Shown here one piece after another: positions 6,003 through 12,326 of a stretch of DNA of 12,381 nucleotides. Below the pieces are notes generated by a model that saw only the letters and a list, made by a program, of their open reading frames with translations, was not told the DNA's origin and made no database searches. The DNA is taken from NCBI GenBank assembly GCA_020631675.1, contig JAHDGT010000092.1, positions 1 to 12,381 of the forward strand, written 5' to 3'. Both the position numbers and the translations under genes were made by a program. How positions within the stretch are numbered: position 1 is the first letter of the stretch; each line of letters starts with the position of its first letter. The DNA comes from Bacteroidota bacterium. Lineage in GTDB: Bacteria; Bacteroidota; Bacteroidia; Chitinophagales; UBA2359.

Positions 6003-7652
6003 TTAGCGTACTGCGATTTTCATTTTTTTGAAGCTATTGTCTTCCATTGCGGTAATGGCAGTTTGGAGTGCTTCGTTGTTTTCATTAGCCACACGGAAAT
6101 AAGCGGATGTACCGAATAAATAGCGCGCCACCAATGCTTTCATACGTATGCGCATCGACTTTTCAGAGAGTGCTAATTGCTCGTCATTGCAGTCAACTCC
6201 TTCTCCGCTAACATACTCGATGAACTCATCGAAGAATTTTTGACCTACGGTATAGTTATTCACGAAATCATCTTCCGTTTGGTATTCTTTTTCTAAGCTT
6301 TTACGCTCTTTATCCATATACGTCAACAAGAACTGCTGGAACATACCCTGACGGTTCACATCGCGGTACATTTTGGTGTTACTGGTCGTATCAAGTGGAA
6401 CGAACATATCAGGCATGATGCCACCACCACCGTAAACGGTTCTTTTGCTGCGCAGGGTGTTGTGCTTTAAAGAATCCGGGAATTCGATTTTACTTAGGTC
6501 GGTCAGTTCGCCTTTTTCCAGACGGGTGCGAATATCTTTCAAATAGCTTTCTTTTCCTTCTTCGTAAGGCTTTTGAATGGAGCGGCCAGCTGGAGTATAA
6601 TAGTTGGAAATGGTTAAGCGCATAGCAGAACCATCACTCAATGGGAATGGCTTTTGTACCAATCCTTTTCCATAAGAACGGCGACCTACTACCAAGCCGC
6701 GATCCCAGTCTTGAATAGCTCCGGAAACGATCTCACTTGCAGAAGCAGAACCTTCATCAATCAAGACTGCCAACATACCATCTTGGAAACCGCCTGAACT
6801 GCTGGCATTATAGTCTTTTCTTGGGAAAGAGCGTCCTTCTGTGTAGGTGACTAATTCTCCTTTATCTAAGAATTCATCAGCTAATTGTACCGCTGCTTTC
6901 AGGTATCCTCCGCCATTGCCTTTCAAGTCGAGCACTAAATGCTCCATGCCTTGGGCTTTCAAATCTACTAAAGCGTCTTTAAACTCCTGAACGGTAGTAG
7001 CACTGAAACGATTTAATTTGATGTAACCGATTCCAGGTTTTGCGATATAGGAAGCATCAAGGCTATGAATCGGAATTTTATCACGAGTAATGGTGAAGTC
7101 GATCAACTCCTTCACTTTACGGCGCTTTACCCCTACAGTTACCTTCGTATCTTTTGGCCCTTTCAAAGCGACCATCACGTCATTATTCTCTAAGTCGGTC
7201 CCGGCAAAGGCTTTTCCATCAACGGTTACGATTTTATCGCCCGCCATGATGCCCACTTTCTCACTTGGTCCACCTGCGATAACGCCTACGACCACTACGG
7301 TATCTTCCATTAAGTTGAATTGGATACCGATGCCTTCAAAGTTTCCTTTCAGTGGCTCATTCATTTTCTTAAGCTCGTCAGCAGGGATATAGACGGAATG
7401 AGGGTCTAATTCTTTAAGTACATTTTTGATGGCTGTTTCAGTGATCTCTTCGTGATCAGGCTCATCGATGTAGGCTTTATCAATGATATTGAGCACCTCG
7501 TACATTTTAGAACGAGCGTCACTTAAATTCATTTTATCGCCATCTGCTTCACTGCTTTGCGCAAAGCTGTTGGGAACTGAAACACCAAACGCGAAAAGTA
7601 GGCTCAGTGCTATTGATTTGACCGATGGGGTGAAAAGCGGGATATTTCTCAT
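6003..7652 (-). CDS. S41 family C-terminal processing peptidase with PDZ domain
   Basis: 549 residues from the ATG at 7652. S41 peptidases cut envelope proteins near their C-termini in the periplasm. A signal peptide is clear: MRNIPLF, the hydrophobic run IALSLLFAFGVSV, then cleavage near SFA-Q (residue 31). A PDZ domain occupies about 95-185 (GNFEGIGIQFNL and PSEKVGIMAGDKI). The protease core has the hallmark DEGSASASE with catalytic Ser304 and the lysine partner Lys329 in GRRSYGKG, spaced 25 residues apart as in E. coli Prc. The C-terminal part beyond 400 has no motif I recognise, but is usual for the Bacteroidota branch. The frame extends to a TTG at 7685, but the ATG at 7652 gives the better signal peptide. 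It lies 168 nt downstream of pgk and could be read with it or alone. Confidence 0.93.
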   Translation of the reverse strand: MRNIPLFTPSVKSIALSLLFAFGVSVPNSFAQSSEADGDKMNLSDARSKMYEVLNIIDKAYIDEPDHEEITETAIKNVLKELDPHSVYIPADELKKMNEPLKGNFEGIGIQFNLMEDTVVVVGVIAGGPSEKVGIMAGDKIVTVDGKAFAGTDLENNDVMVALKGPKDTKVTVGVKRRKVKELIDFTITRDKIPIHSLDASYIAKPGIGYIKLNRFSATTVQEFKDALVDLKAQGMEHLVLDLKGNGGGYLKAAVQLADEFLDKGELVTYTEGRSFPRKDYNASSSGGFQDGMLAVLIDEGSASASEIVSGAIQDWDRGLVVGRRSYGKGLVQKPFPLSDGSAMRLTISNYYTPAGRSIQKPYEEGKESYLKDIRTRLEKGELTDLSKIEFPDSLKHNTLRSKRTVYGGGGIMPDMFVPLDTTSNTKMYRDVNRQGMFQQFLLTYMDKERKSLEKEYQTEDDFVNNYTVGQKFFDEFIEYVSGEGVDCNDEQLALSEKSMRIRMKALVARYLFGTSAYFRVANENNEALQTAITAMEDNSFKKMKIAVR

Positions 7653-7820
7653 CTGCTGTATTTTTGATATGCTCGTGGAAATCAAGATAGCTCATAGTAC
7701 TACCTAAACATAAATAAGACTTCAATTTCTTTTAAATGTTACTAAGAAACAAGTCTTTAACAAGTGTTTACATTTCTGTAGCATTTTTGATCTATTCGCT
7801 AGGCTATTTCGGCTTCTACT

Positions 7821-9017
7821 TCAACTCATGGCCGCTATAGCGGGAAGTGTCTTTCCTTCTAAAAGCTCTAACATAGCACCTCCACCTGTAGAGACATAAC
7901 TCACATCATCATCTAAGCCACATTTTTTTATAGCGGAAACGGAATCTCCTCCTCCAATGAGTGAGAAGGCTTCGTTTTCTTTAGTGGCATTTGCTACGGC
8001 ATGTGCTACCTCATTGGTGCCCTGTGCGAAGTTTTCCATTTCAAATACCCCCATCGGACCATTCCAGATGATGGTTTTGGATTTATTGACCACCATAGAG
8101 AATCTTTCACGGGAAGCGGGACCAATGTCCAAGCCCATCCAGCCTTCTGGAATGGAATTGATGGCTTCGGTTTTTATGTTCGCCTCATTTGAAAAGGCAT
8201 CGGCAATGATGGCGTCTGTGGGGAGGTAGATTTTTACGCCATTCGCATCTGCTTTTTCTAGTAGCTCTTTGGCTAAATCCAATTTATCCTCTTCACAAAG
8301 GGAATTGCCAATTTCGCCGCCCATTGCTTTGATGAAGGTGAAAGCCATACCGCCACCAATGATGATGTTATCTACTTTGGACAATAGGGCTTCGATCAAT
8401 AGGATCTTATCACTGACTTTCGCACCGCCTAAGATGGAGGTAAACGGTCGGGCAGGGTCTTCTGTGGCCGCCTTGGCGTTCGTTAACTCCTTCTCCATTA
8501 GCAGTCCGAACATGCGGTTTTCTGCTGAGAAGAACTGCGCGATTGTTGTTGTTGATGCATGTGCTCTATGCGCTGTACCGAATGCATCATTCACATACAC
8601 ATCACAGCCTAAATCTGCCAATTGTTTGGCGAAGGCTTCCTCTCCTTTTTTCTCGGCTTTGTGGAAGCGTAGGTTTTGTAGCAATAAGACTTCGCCTGCT
8701 TGTAGTGCGGCTACTTTTGCAGCAGTCTCCTCTCCTACGCAGTCGTCTGCGAATTGTACGGGTTTTCCTAGTAATTCGCTTAAAGTACCTACTACATGCT
8801 TTAAAGAGAATTTTTCTTGGACTTCTCCTTTGGGGCGACCTAAGTGCGACATGAGCACAACGCTGCCACCATCTGCTAGTATTTTATTGATGGTGGGTAA
8901 TGCGCCTCTTAATCGAGTATCATCGGTTACTTGAAATTCTTGGTTCAAGGGGACATTGAGGTCTACTCGGATAATGGCTTTTTTGCCGTTGAAGTTATAA
9001 TTGGCTACGGTATTCAT
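7821..9017 (-). CDS. pgk: Phosphoglycerate kinase
   Basis: 398 residues, the standard bacterial length. The enzyme transfers phosphate between 1,3-bisphosphoglycerate and ADP, a reversible step of glycolysis and gluconeogenesis in the cytoplasm. Signatures seen in order: RVDLNVP (17-23), DDTRLR (32-37) and SHLGRPKG (57-64) of the substrate-binding N-domain; LLQNLRFHKAEKKGE; YVNDAFGTAHRAHAS; ILGGAKVSDKI; the hinge and nucleotide-domain motifs IIGGGMAFTF, WNGPMGVFE and IGGGDSVSAIKK; and GGGAMLELLEGKTLPA at the end. All family motifs are intact. The ATG at 9017 is well placed behind a plausible promoter. Heptad array E lies upstream of it in antisense orientation. No clear terminator was found between pgk and the protease gene. 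Confidence 0.97.
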   Translation of the reverse strand: MNTVANYNFNGKKAIIRVDLNVPLNQEFQVTDDTRLRGALPTINKILADGGSVVLMSHLGRPKGEVQEKFSLKHVVGTLSELLGKPVQFADDCVGEETAAKVAALQAGEVLLLQNLRFHKAEKKGEEAFAKQLADLGCDVYVNDAFGTAHRAHASTTTIAQFFSAENRMFGLLMEKELTNAKAATEDPARPFTSILGGAKVSDKILLIEALLSKVDNIIIGGGMAFTFIKAMGGEIGNSLCEEDKLDLAKELLEKADANGVKIYLPTDAIIADAFSNEANIKTEAINSIPEGWMGLDIGPASRERFSMVVNKSKTIIWNGPMGVFEMENFAQGTNEVAHAVANATKENEAFSLIGGGDSVSAIKKCGLDDDVSYVSTGGGAMLELLEGKTLPAIAAMS

Positions 9018-9036
9018 AGGATTGGAATTTGAGGGG

Positions 9037-9063
9037 CGAAGATAGAAACAAGACGTAAGACAA
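9037..9063 (-). promoter_or_regulatory. pgk: Candidate promoter of pgk
   Basis: On the minus strand TATCTTCG (9044-9037) differs from TAnnTTTG at one fixed position. A TTG lies 16 nt upstream of it, somewhat closer than the usual spacing. The start codon is 20 nt downstream of the box. The call rests on consensus knowledge for Bacteroidota sigma factor and is moderate at best. Confidence 0.35.
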
Positions 9064-9134
9064 GAAAACGTCTCTTAAGTAATCAGACAAGAGATTTGAG
9101 ACCCGAGACCCGAGACTTCGTGCTGACGCTGAAG
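9051..9134 (+). repeat. Heptad array E with two extra upstream units
   Basis: The main array is AGACAAG, AGATTTG, AGACCCG, AGACCCG (9085-9112), then AGAC and a full tail TTCGTGCTGACGCTGAAG (9117-9134). Two further units, AGACGTA and AGACAAG, occur at 9051-9064, separated by about 20 nt. Unlike arrays B, C, D and G it does not follow a plus-strand gene. It lies between two leftward genes, pgk and the B3/4 gene. Confidence 0.75.
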
Positions 9135-9237
9135 TATTTATTTCGGAAGTCCTCAAACAGTTAATCATAGACAAGTCTGGATGTCGCCAACGCCTTTTTG
9201 AACCGAAATAACTAAAATGAAAAAGGTCGGAGGTTGT

Positions 9238-9918
9238 TTATTTTGAATCGACCATTGAGGCTGTAAAGGCTTCTAGTTTTGCATACTTTTTCAAGTAAGT
9301 TACAGCTATATCTTTCGCAGCATCTAAATCTTCTTTACCATCAAAGCTGATGATGAGCATTAGAAAGCGTTTGGTTTCTTCGGTGACCATTGTTCGGGTG
9401 CTGTCGCTGGTGGGGGTGCCGAATGCGCCTAGATCATCTCGGAATACAGGTAGGTGTTCTATGTTGAGTTCCCCTCTGCCTATGGCTTGGTAATCTTCAT
9501 TGGCTTGCCCTGCACCAAAGCGAATATCACCTACGATCTTATCGGCATCATAGCCACCTATGGAGAAGCCGGTTTGAATGCTGACCGCATTGAGTAGATC
9601 CACCAGATTATTGACTTTGTACAAACCTTTGTTTTTGAAGATCCTGCGCAGTAGGGCTTCCGCACTTAGTCGGTATCTACTGGGGTCTTTGCCTAAGGCT
9701 TTGTAGGCCGTGCGGGAGTCGACGATCGCTTTTTGTTTGTTGTAGTTTTCTGGGGTGTATTTGAGTTGGAGGTCTTGTATGACTTGATGTATCTCTTGCC
9801 ATAGATCGGCACTGGAAGGCTCGACCGTCACTTCTGCTAGGATGGCTTGTATGGCTAGCTTGGGGCAGGCTTGGGATAGTGGGTGGTCGATGGTGATTTT
9901 GGGGATGGAGGTCGGCAT
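9238..9918 (-). CDS. Free-standing B3/4 (PheT-like) domain protein
   Basis: 226 residues, consisting essentially of one B3/B4 domain. In phenylalanyl-tRNA synthetase beta subunits this domain carries the editing site that removes tyrosine mischarged on tRNA-Phe; free-standing versions are known, but most are uncharacterised. Matching segments are KALGKDPSRYRLSAEALLRR (73-92), KVNNLVDLLNAVSIQTGFSI (101-120), GGYDADKI (121-128) and IRFG (132-135), then LPVFRDDLGAFGTPTSDS (156-173) and TKRFLMLIISF near the C-terminus. No aminoacylation core or tRNA-binding fold is attached, so a synthetase itself is excluded. Trans-editing or another tRNA- or amino-acid-related role is inference. The gene stands alone with repeats on both sides. 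The start at 9918 agrees with the length of relatives. Confidence 0.85.
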   Translation of the reverse strand: MPTSIPKITIDHPLSQACPKLAIQAILAEVTVEPSSADLWQEIHQVIQDLQLKYTPENYNKQKAIVDSRTAYKALGKDPSRYRLSAEALLRRIFKNKGLYKVNNLVDLLNAVSIQTGFSIGGYDADKIVGDIRFGAGQANEDYQAIGRGELNIEHLPVFRDDLGAFGTPTSDSTRTMVTEETKRFLMLIISFDGKEDLDAAKDIAVTYLKKYAKLEAFTASMVDSK

Positions 9919-9964
9919 GTCTGTAGAATCTAATGAAAAGTCTGGGCTAAGTTACAGACTCGTA

Positions 9965-9972
9965 CAAACATA
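9965..9972 (-). promoter_or_regulatory. Perfect -7 consensus upstream of the B3/4 gene
   Basis: The minus strand reads TATGTTTG, an exact fit to TAnnTTTG, 47 nt before the ATG at 9918. A -33 element at normal spacing was not found. The box also lies inside repeat-like sequence, so a chance match is possible. Confidence 0.35.
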
Positions 9973-9973
9973 C

Positions 9974-10000
9974 AGACATGTGACTCCTACGGATTTGTCT
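9974..10000. repeat. Imperfect hairpin around GACTCCTACGGA
   Basis: AGACA (9974-9978) pairs with TGTCT (9996-10000), and inside it TCC/GGA closes a TAC loop. GAC (9982-9984) could instead pair with GTC (9997-9999) by bulging TTT. It looks like a degraded intergenic palindrome. I believe I have seen similar CTCCTACGGAG palindromes in other Bacteroidota genomes, but cannot verify this here. Confidence 0.35.
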
Positions 10001-10029
10001 TTAGGGCAGACGAATAGCAAGTAAAGTCT

Positions 10030-10067
10030 TTTGTGGGCGGGAGGACACATGGGTCCTCCCCTACAAA
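10030..10067. repeat. Small hairpin repeat (GGGAGGACACAT family), copy 2
   Basis: GGGAGGAC (10039-10046) pairs perfectly with GTCCTCCC (10053-10060) around ACATGG. An outer TTTGT/ACAAA pair (10030-10034 with 10063-10067) extends it. The block from GGGAGGACACAT to CTACA corresponds to 2613-2638. It lies between the NlpC/P60 and B3/4 genes. Confidence 0.55.
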
Positions 10068-10087
10068 TGAATGGTTGAGATATGAGG

Positions 10088-10114
10088 TAGGCGCAGGCAA
10101 GCAGCGCCGCTACA
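10088..10114. repeat. GC-rich hairpin ending in CTACA
   Basis: GTAGGCGC... : GGCGC (10090-10094) pairs with GCGCC (10104-10108). GTA on the left of the stem pairs with TAC (10111-10113) across a two-base bulge. It ends in GCTACATGGGT. Both CTACA and ACATGGGT recur in the hairpin 30 nt to the left. It could act as a terminator for the NlpC/P60 gene, whose stop is at 10142, but has no T-run. Confidence 0.45.
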
Positions 10115-10141
10115 TGGGTGTTGAGTATGTAATTTATCTCC

Positions 10142-10978
10142 CTACAGGCGAGTGATCTTCTTTATTCGGGTGCTCCAATAGTTGGAGGAGGAGACATCGG
10201 ATATGGTGACGCCGATGTCTGAGGTGGAGTGGATCATTTTTAGGTTTTGCCCTTTTTCGGAAATGATGATGCCTACGTGGGAGATGGCTTCTCCTTTATT
10301 GGCGAAGAAGATGAGGTCGCCTTTACGGGCTTTAGCAGGTTTTACTTTTGTGCCTTGTGTGGCTTGGTCGCGGGAGACGCGGTGTAGGTTTTTATTGCAT
10401 TTCGCGAATACGTACTTGGTATAGCCGCTGCAATCAAAGCCTTGTTGTGGGGTATTTCCGCCCCAGACATATTTAACGCCCAAATGCTTGCGGGCTTCGG
10501 CTTCTATGGAATTCCCGAACTTGTTATCTAGTATATCGATCTTGGGTTCATCTGCTGAGGGGTTTGGATTTGGAGCAGGCGAAGGCTTAGGTCTTGGTCT
10601 TGGCTTGGGTGGAGTCGCTTTCTTTGAGTTATTAGTGGATGGTCTGACGACACCCGACTGTGTTCTTTTTGTTGTGTTTGGTCTATCTATATCTACACTC
10701 GCTCCTTTATTGCGATTTCTCTTTTTCTTCTTTTCAGCTTTGCGCCTTTTGCGCTTGGCTTTTTTGCTTTCTTCAACTTGCTCGAATTGCTGGGGTGCTT
10801 TTTTGATCGCGGGCACGGCTACTCTTTTCACAGTAGTTCGCGATGGGTTTTGGGCTAAAGCGGTTTGCGATGTGAAGGCAAGTAATACACCAAGGATGAG
10901 TAGGATAAAAATAGAAGTGCGAGTACTATAATGGAGGATGGACAGGCGTGCAGTCAAGTTCATCATGGCAGGATTCAT
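10142..10978 (-). CDS. Secreted NlpC/P60 (C40) family peptidase
   Basis: 278 residues. NlpC/P60 enzymes are cysteine peptidases that cut peptide stems of peptidoglycan. The N-terminus has a hydrophobic signal segment at about 22-42 (SIFILLILGVLLAF) with likely cleavage at ALA-Q. There follows a very basic stretch (71-91, mostly Lys and Arg) and a proline-rich linker (123-140), which may bind the negatively charged wall or membrane. The catalytic domain covers about 155-278, with Cys183 in GFDCSGY, His234 in ISHVGI and a third polar residue, probably His250 in MIHST. GNTPQQGFDCSGY and KGDLIFF are typical family motifs. Target bond and physiological role cannot be read from sequence. ATGs at residues 5 and 6 are alternative starts. 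It is transcribed leftward from a promoter next to element copy 2. Confidence 0.92.
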   Translation of the reverse strand: MNPAMMNLTARLSILHYSTRTSIFILLILGVLLAFTSQTALAQNPSRTTVKRVAVPAIKKAPQQFEQVEESKKAKRKRRKAEKKKKRNRNKGASVDIDRPNTTKRTQSGVVRPSTNNSKKATPPKPRPRPKPSPAPNPNPSADEPKIDILDNKFGNSIEAEARKHLGVKYVWGGNTPQQGFDCSGYTKYVFAKCNKNLHRVSRDQATQGTKVKPAKARKGDLIFFANKGEAISHVGIIISEKGQNLKMIHSTSDIGVTISDVSSSNYWSTRIKKITRL

Positions 10979-10990
10979 TTATGAAAGCGG

Positions 10991-11022
10991 TAAATGTAAT
11001 TTTGACCTCCTGTTTGGGCAAT
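10991..11022 (-). promoter_or_regulatory. Candidate promoter of the NlpC/P60 gene
   Basis: On the minus strand a TTG (complement of 11019-11021) is followed after 20 nt by TACATTTA (10998-10991), one mismatch from TAnnTTTG. The spacing is as expected for Bacteroidota -33/-7 promoters. The start codon at 10978 is 12 nt further on, giving a short leader. Confidence 0.4.
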
Positions 11023-11169
11023 GGTTTACGCAAGGGATAGCAGTGGTACTAAATGGGATAGATGGGGTGTGAGTGCCTGCTTGGCGGGGGCGGCCCAGAG
11101 GTAGCCACCGCCAAGTAGTGCAACGAACCCCCAGATAGCCCATTTTGTAGGAACGGATAGCCCGGTACC

Positions 11170-11193
11170 CGCAGTGAAAGCTTGCGCTTTTTT
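11170..11193 (+). terminator. Small hairpin plus T-run inside element copy 2
   Basis: CGCAG (11170-11174) pairs with TTGCG (11182-11186) using one G-T pair around TGAAAGC, followed by C and six T residues. It matches the position of the hairpin at 1123-1148 in copy 1. Confidence 0.45.
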
Positions 11194-11237
11194 AGACTCG
11201 AGATATGAGACTCGAGACGTGAGACTATCTGCTCGAC
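11194..11237 (+). repeat. Heptad array F inside element copy 2
   Basis: Units AGACTCG, AGATATG, AGACTCG, AGACGTG (11194-11221) are followed by a diverged tail AGACTATCTGCTCGAC. It has the same place within the element as array A. Three of its four units match or nearly match array A. Confidence 0.8.
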
Positions 11238-11422
11238 ACCAACTTTTCATTATTAGTGATAGCAAGCTTTTATTGCGGGTATGCGTCCTACAAATAATAG
11301 TTAGATGAAAACCTTTCAAATCACTTTGCAGGTAGGCGAACACATGACCCATCCCTCCGTGATGGAAAATGTTCGTTTCAATTTATAATGCGCTTTATTA
11401 TTTTTTGCTGTTACTTCGCGGC

Positions 11423-12265
11423 ATGGATTTTAATATGAATGATTTTATCGCGCACATCTTAGCGGAAGACGTGGGCGAGGGAGATCACAGCGCGCTTTCT
11501 TGTATTCCTGAAGATGCAGAAGGACGAGCGCGGTTGCTGATCAAAGGCGATGGTATTTTGGCTGGTGTGGAACTGGCGGAGAACATTTTCAAGCACTTTG
11601 ATGAACGCTTGGAGGTGAAGGTGCTGATACCCGATGGCTCGCCTGTGAAATACGGGGATATTGGCTTGACGGTGCATGGACCGACGCGCAGTATTCTTAC
11701 TTCGGAGCGGATCGTTCTGAACTGTATGCAGCGCATGAGCGGGATCGCTACCGAGGCGCATACCTACTCGCAAAAGGTAGCGGGTACGGGCGCGAAGGTG
11801 CTGGATACGCGTAAGACCACGCCTGGATTGCGCTATATTGAGAAGTGGGCGGTGCGCATTGGCGGCGGACATAATCACCGCATGGGCTTGTATGATATGA
11901 TCATGATCAAGGACAACCACCACGATTTTTGCGGGGGGATCACGGCTGCGGTGAAGCAGGCACGTAAGTACTTGGCGGAGAAGAATCTGGACATTAAAAT
12001 TGAGGTGGAGACGCGTAATACGGAAGAGATACAAGAGGTCTTGGCACTAGGTAAAATGGTGGATCGGGTGATGTTCGACAACTTCACGCCGGAGCAGACG
12101 AAGGCGGCGGTTGAGCTGGTTGGCGGACGTATTGAAACGGAGTCTTCTGGTGGGATCACACTGGAAACGATCCGTCCGTATGCGGAAGCGGGGGTGGATT
12201 TTATTTCCGTGGGCGCACTGACGCATTCTTTTAAGAGTATGGATATTAGTTTGAAAGCTTTTTAG
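11423..12265 (+). CDS. nadC: Nicotinate-nucleotide pyrophosphorylase (carboxylating), quinolinate phosphoribosyltransferase
   Basis: 280 residues from the ATG at 11423. NadC converts quinolinate and PRPP to nicotinate mononucleotide, CO2 and pyrophosphate in de novo NAD synthesis. Family motifs are complete: AEDVGEGDHSA (14-24), IKGDGILAG (40-48), ERIVLNCMQRMSGIAT (95-110), DTRKTTPGLR (128-137) with Lys131, then EKWAVRIGGGHNHRMGLYD (140-158) and IKDNH (162-166). Further on are IEVETRN (193-199), VMFDNF (216-221) and ESSGGITLETI (240-250), the last forming part of the phosphate site. The frame extends upstream to an ATG at 11369, but the extra 18 residues are hydrophobic and atypical, and the 280-residue form fits the family length. 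No nadA or nadB is in view. Array G begins 2 nt after the stop. Confidence 0.96.
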   Translation: MDFNMNDFIAHILAEDVGEGDHSALSCIPEDAEGRARLLIKGDGILAGVELAENIFKHFDERLEVKVLIPDGSPVKYGDIGLTVHGPTRSILTSERIVLNCMQRMSGIATEAHTYSQKVAGTGAKVLDTRKTTPGLRYIEKWAVRIGGGHNHRMGLYDMIMIKDNHHDFCGGITAAVKQARKYLAEKNLDIKIEVETRNTEEIQEVLALGKMVDRVMFDNFTPEQTKAAVELVGGRIETESSGGITLETIRPYAEAGVDFISVGALTHSFKSMDISLKAF

Positions 12266-12267
12266 AA

Positions 12268-12316
12268 AGACATAAGACGTTAGACATAAGACATAAGACT
12301 TCGTGCTGGCGCTGAA
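12268..12316 (+). repeat. Heptad array G, directly after nadC
   Basis: Units AGACATA, AGACGTT, AGACATA, AGACATA (12268-12295) are followed by AGAC and the tail TTCGTGCTGGCGCTGAA. It begins 2 nt after the nadC stop and ends 10 nt before the next candidate start. The seventh base of the unit is A or T here rather than G. Confidence 0.8.
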
Positions 12317-12326
12317 ATGAGCATAG

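Larger units (their letters stand above)
9018..9237. other. Intergenic region between the B3/4 gene and pgk
   Basis: Contains the candidate pgk promoter and heptad array E. Downstream of the B3/4 stop, CCTTTTT near 9200 can pair with AAAAAGG near 9225 across a 20-nt loop. This is too weak to call a terminator. Confidence 0.5.
11030..11289 (+). repeat. Structured repeat element, copy 2
   Basis: Counterpart of 986-1242. GCAAGGGATAG opens it. The main hairpin pairs CTGCTTGGCGG (11077-11087) with CCGCCAAGTAG (11108-11118), with one G-T pair, and keeps the apex GGCGGCCCAGAGGTAGCCA unchanged. GGATAGCCCGGT is at 11155-11166. Then come a small hairpin with a T-run, heptad array F, and the 28-nt end block (11262-11289). 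Compared with copy 1 the stem lacks a block in both arms at once, and a T-A pair is replaced by C-G. Confidence 0.75.
10979..11422. other. 444-bp intergenic region between divergent genes
   Basis: Holds the NlpC/P60 promoter candidate at the left, repeat element copy 2 (11030-11289) in the middle and the short upstream region of nadC at the right. An open frame on the minus strand across the element is explained by the GC-rich hairpin and is not credible as a gene. No clear nadC promoter was identified, although TTTATTATTTTTTG near 11395-11408 is a rough -7-like sequence. Confidence 0.65.

Noticed and set aside
7653..7695. Upstream starts for the S41 protease: in-frame TTG at 7685 and an out-of-frame ATG at 7695
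   Set aside because: The TTG form adds 11 residues before a good signal peptide. The ATG at 7695 opens an unrelated frame of under 50 codons overlapping the gene, with no supporting feature.
7832..7843. 12-bp palindrome CCGCTATAGCGG at the end of pgk
   Set aside because: It lies in the coding sequence for the conserved-looking C-terminus (Ala-Ile-Ala-Ala) and has no T-run, so a regulatory role is not supported.
8269..8934. 221-codon plus-strand frame antisense to pgk
   Set aside because: It lies entirely within pgk, whose motifs are complete on the other strand. The composition (Ser, Ala, Pro, Cys rich) is typical of an antisense shadow.
9190..9237. Terminator after the B3/4 gene
   Set aside because: Only CCTTTTT/AAAAAGG pairs well across a 20-nt loop; the rest of the stem is mismatched.
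10488..10931. 147-codon plus-strand frame opposite the NlpC/P60 gene
   Set aside because: Low-complexity Gly, Leu and Phe runs mirror the Lys- and Pro-rich linker of the real protein.
11026..11352. 108-codon minus-strand open frame across element copy 2
   Set aside because: It covers the GC-rich hairpin, the T-run and the heptad array, which explain the open frame. No protein-like conservation was recognised and the element behaves as structured non-coding DNA.
11459..12034. 191-codon minus-strand frame within nadC
   Set aside because: Antisense shadow of a well-supported gene; His- and Arg-rich composition without any motif.
1149..12316. Heptad arrays as a CRISPR array
   Set aside because: Units are 7 nt, with no 20-40 nt repeats or spacers and no cas genes nearby.
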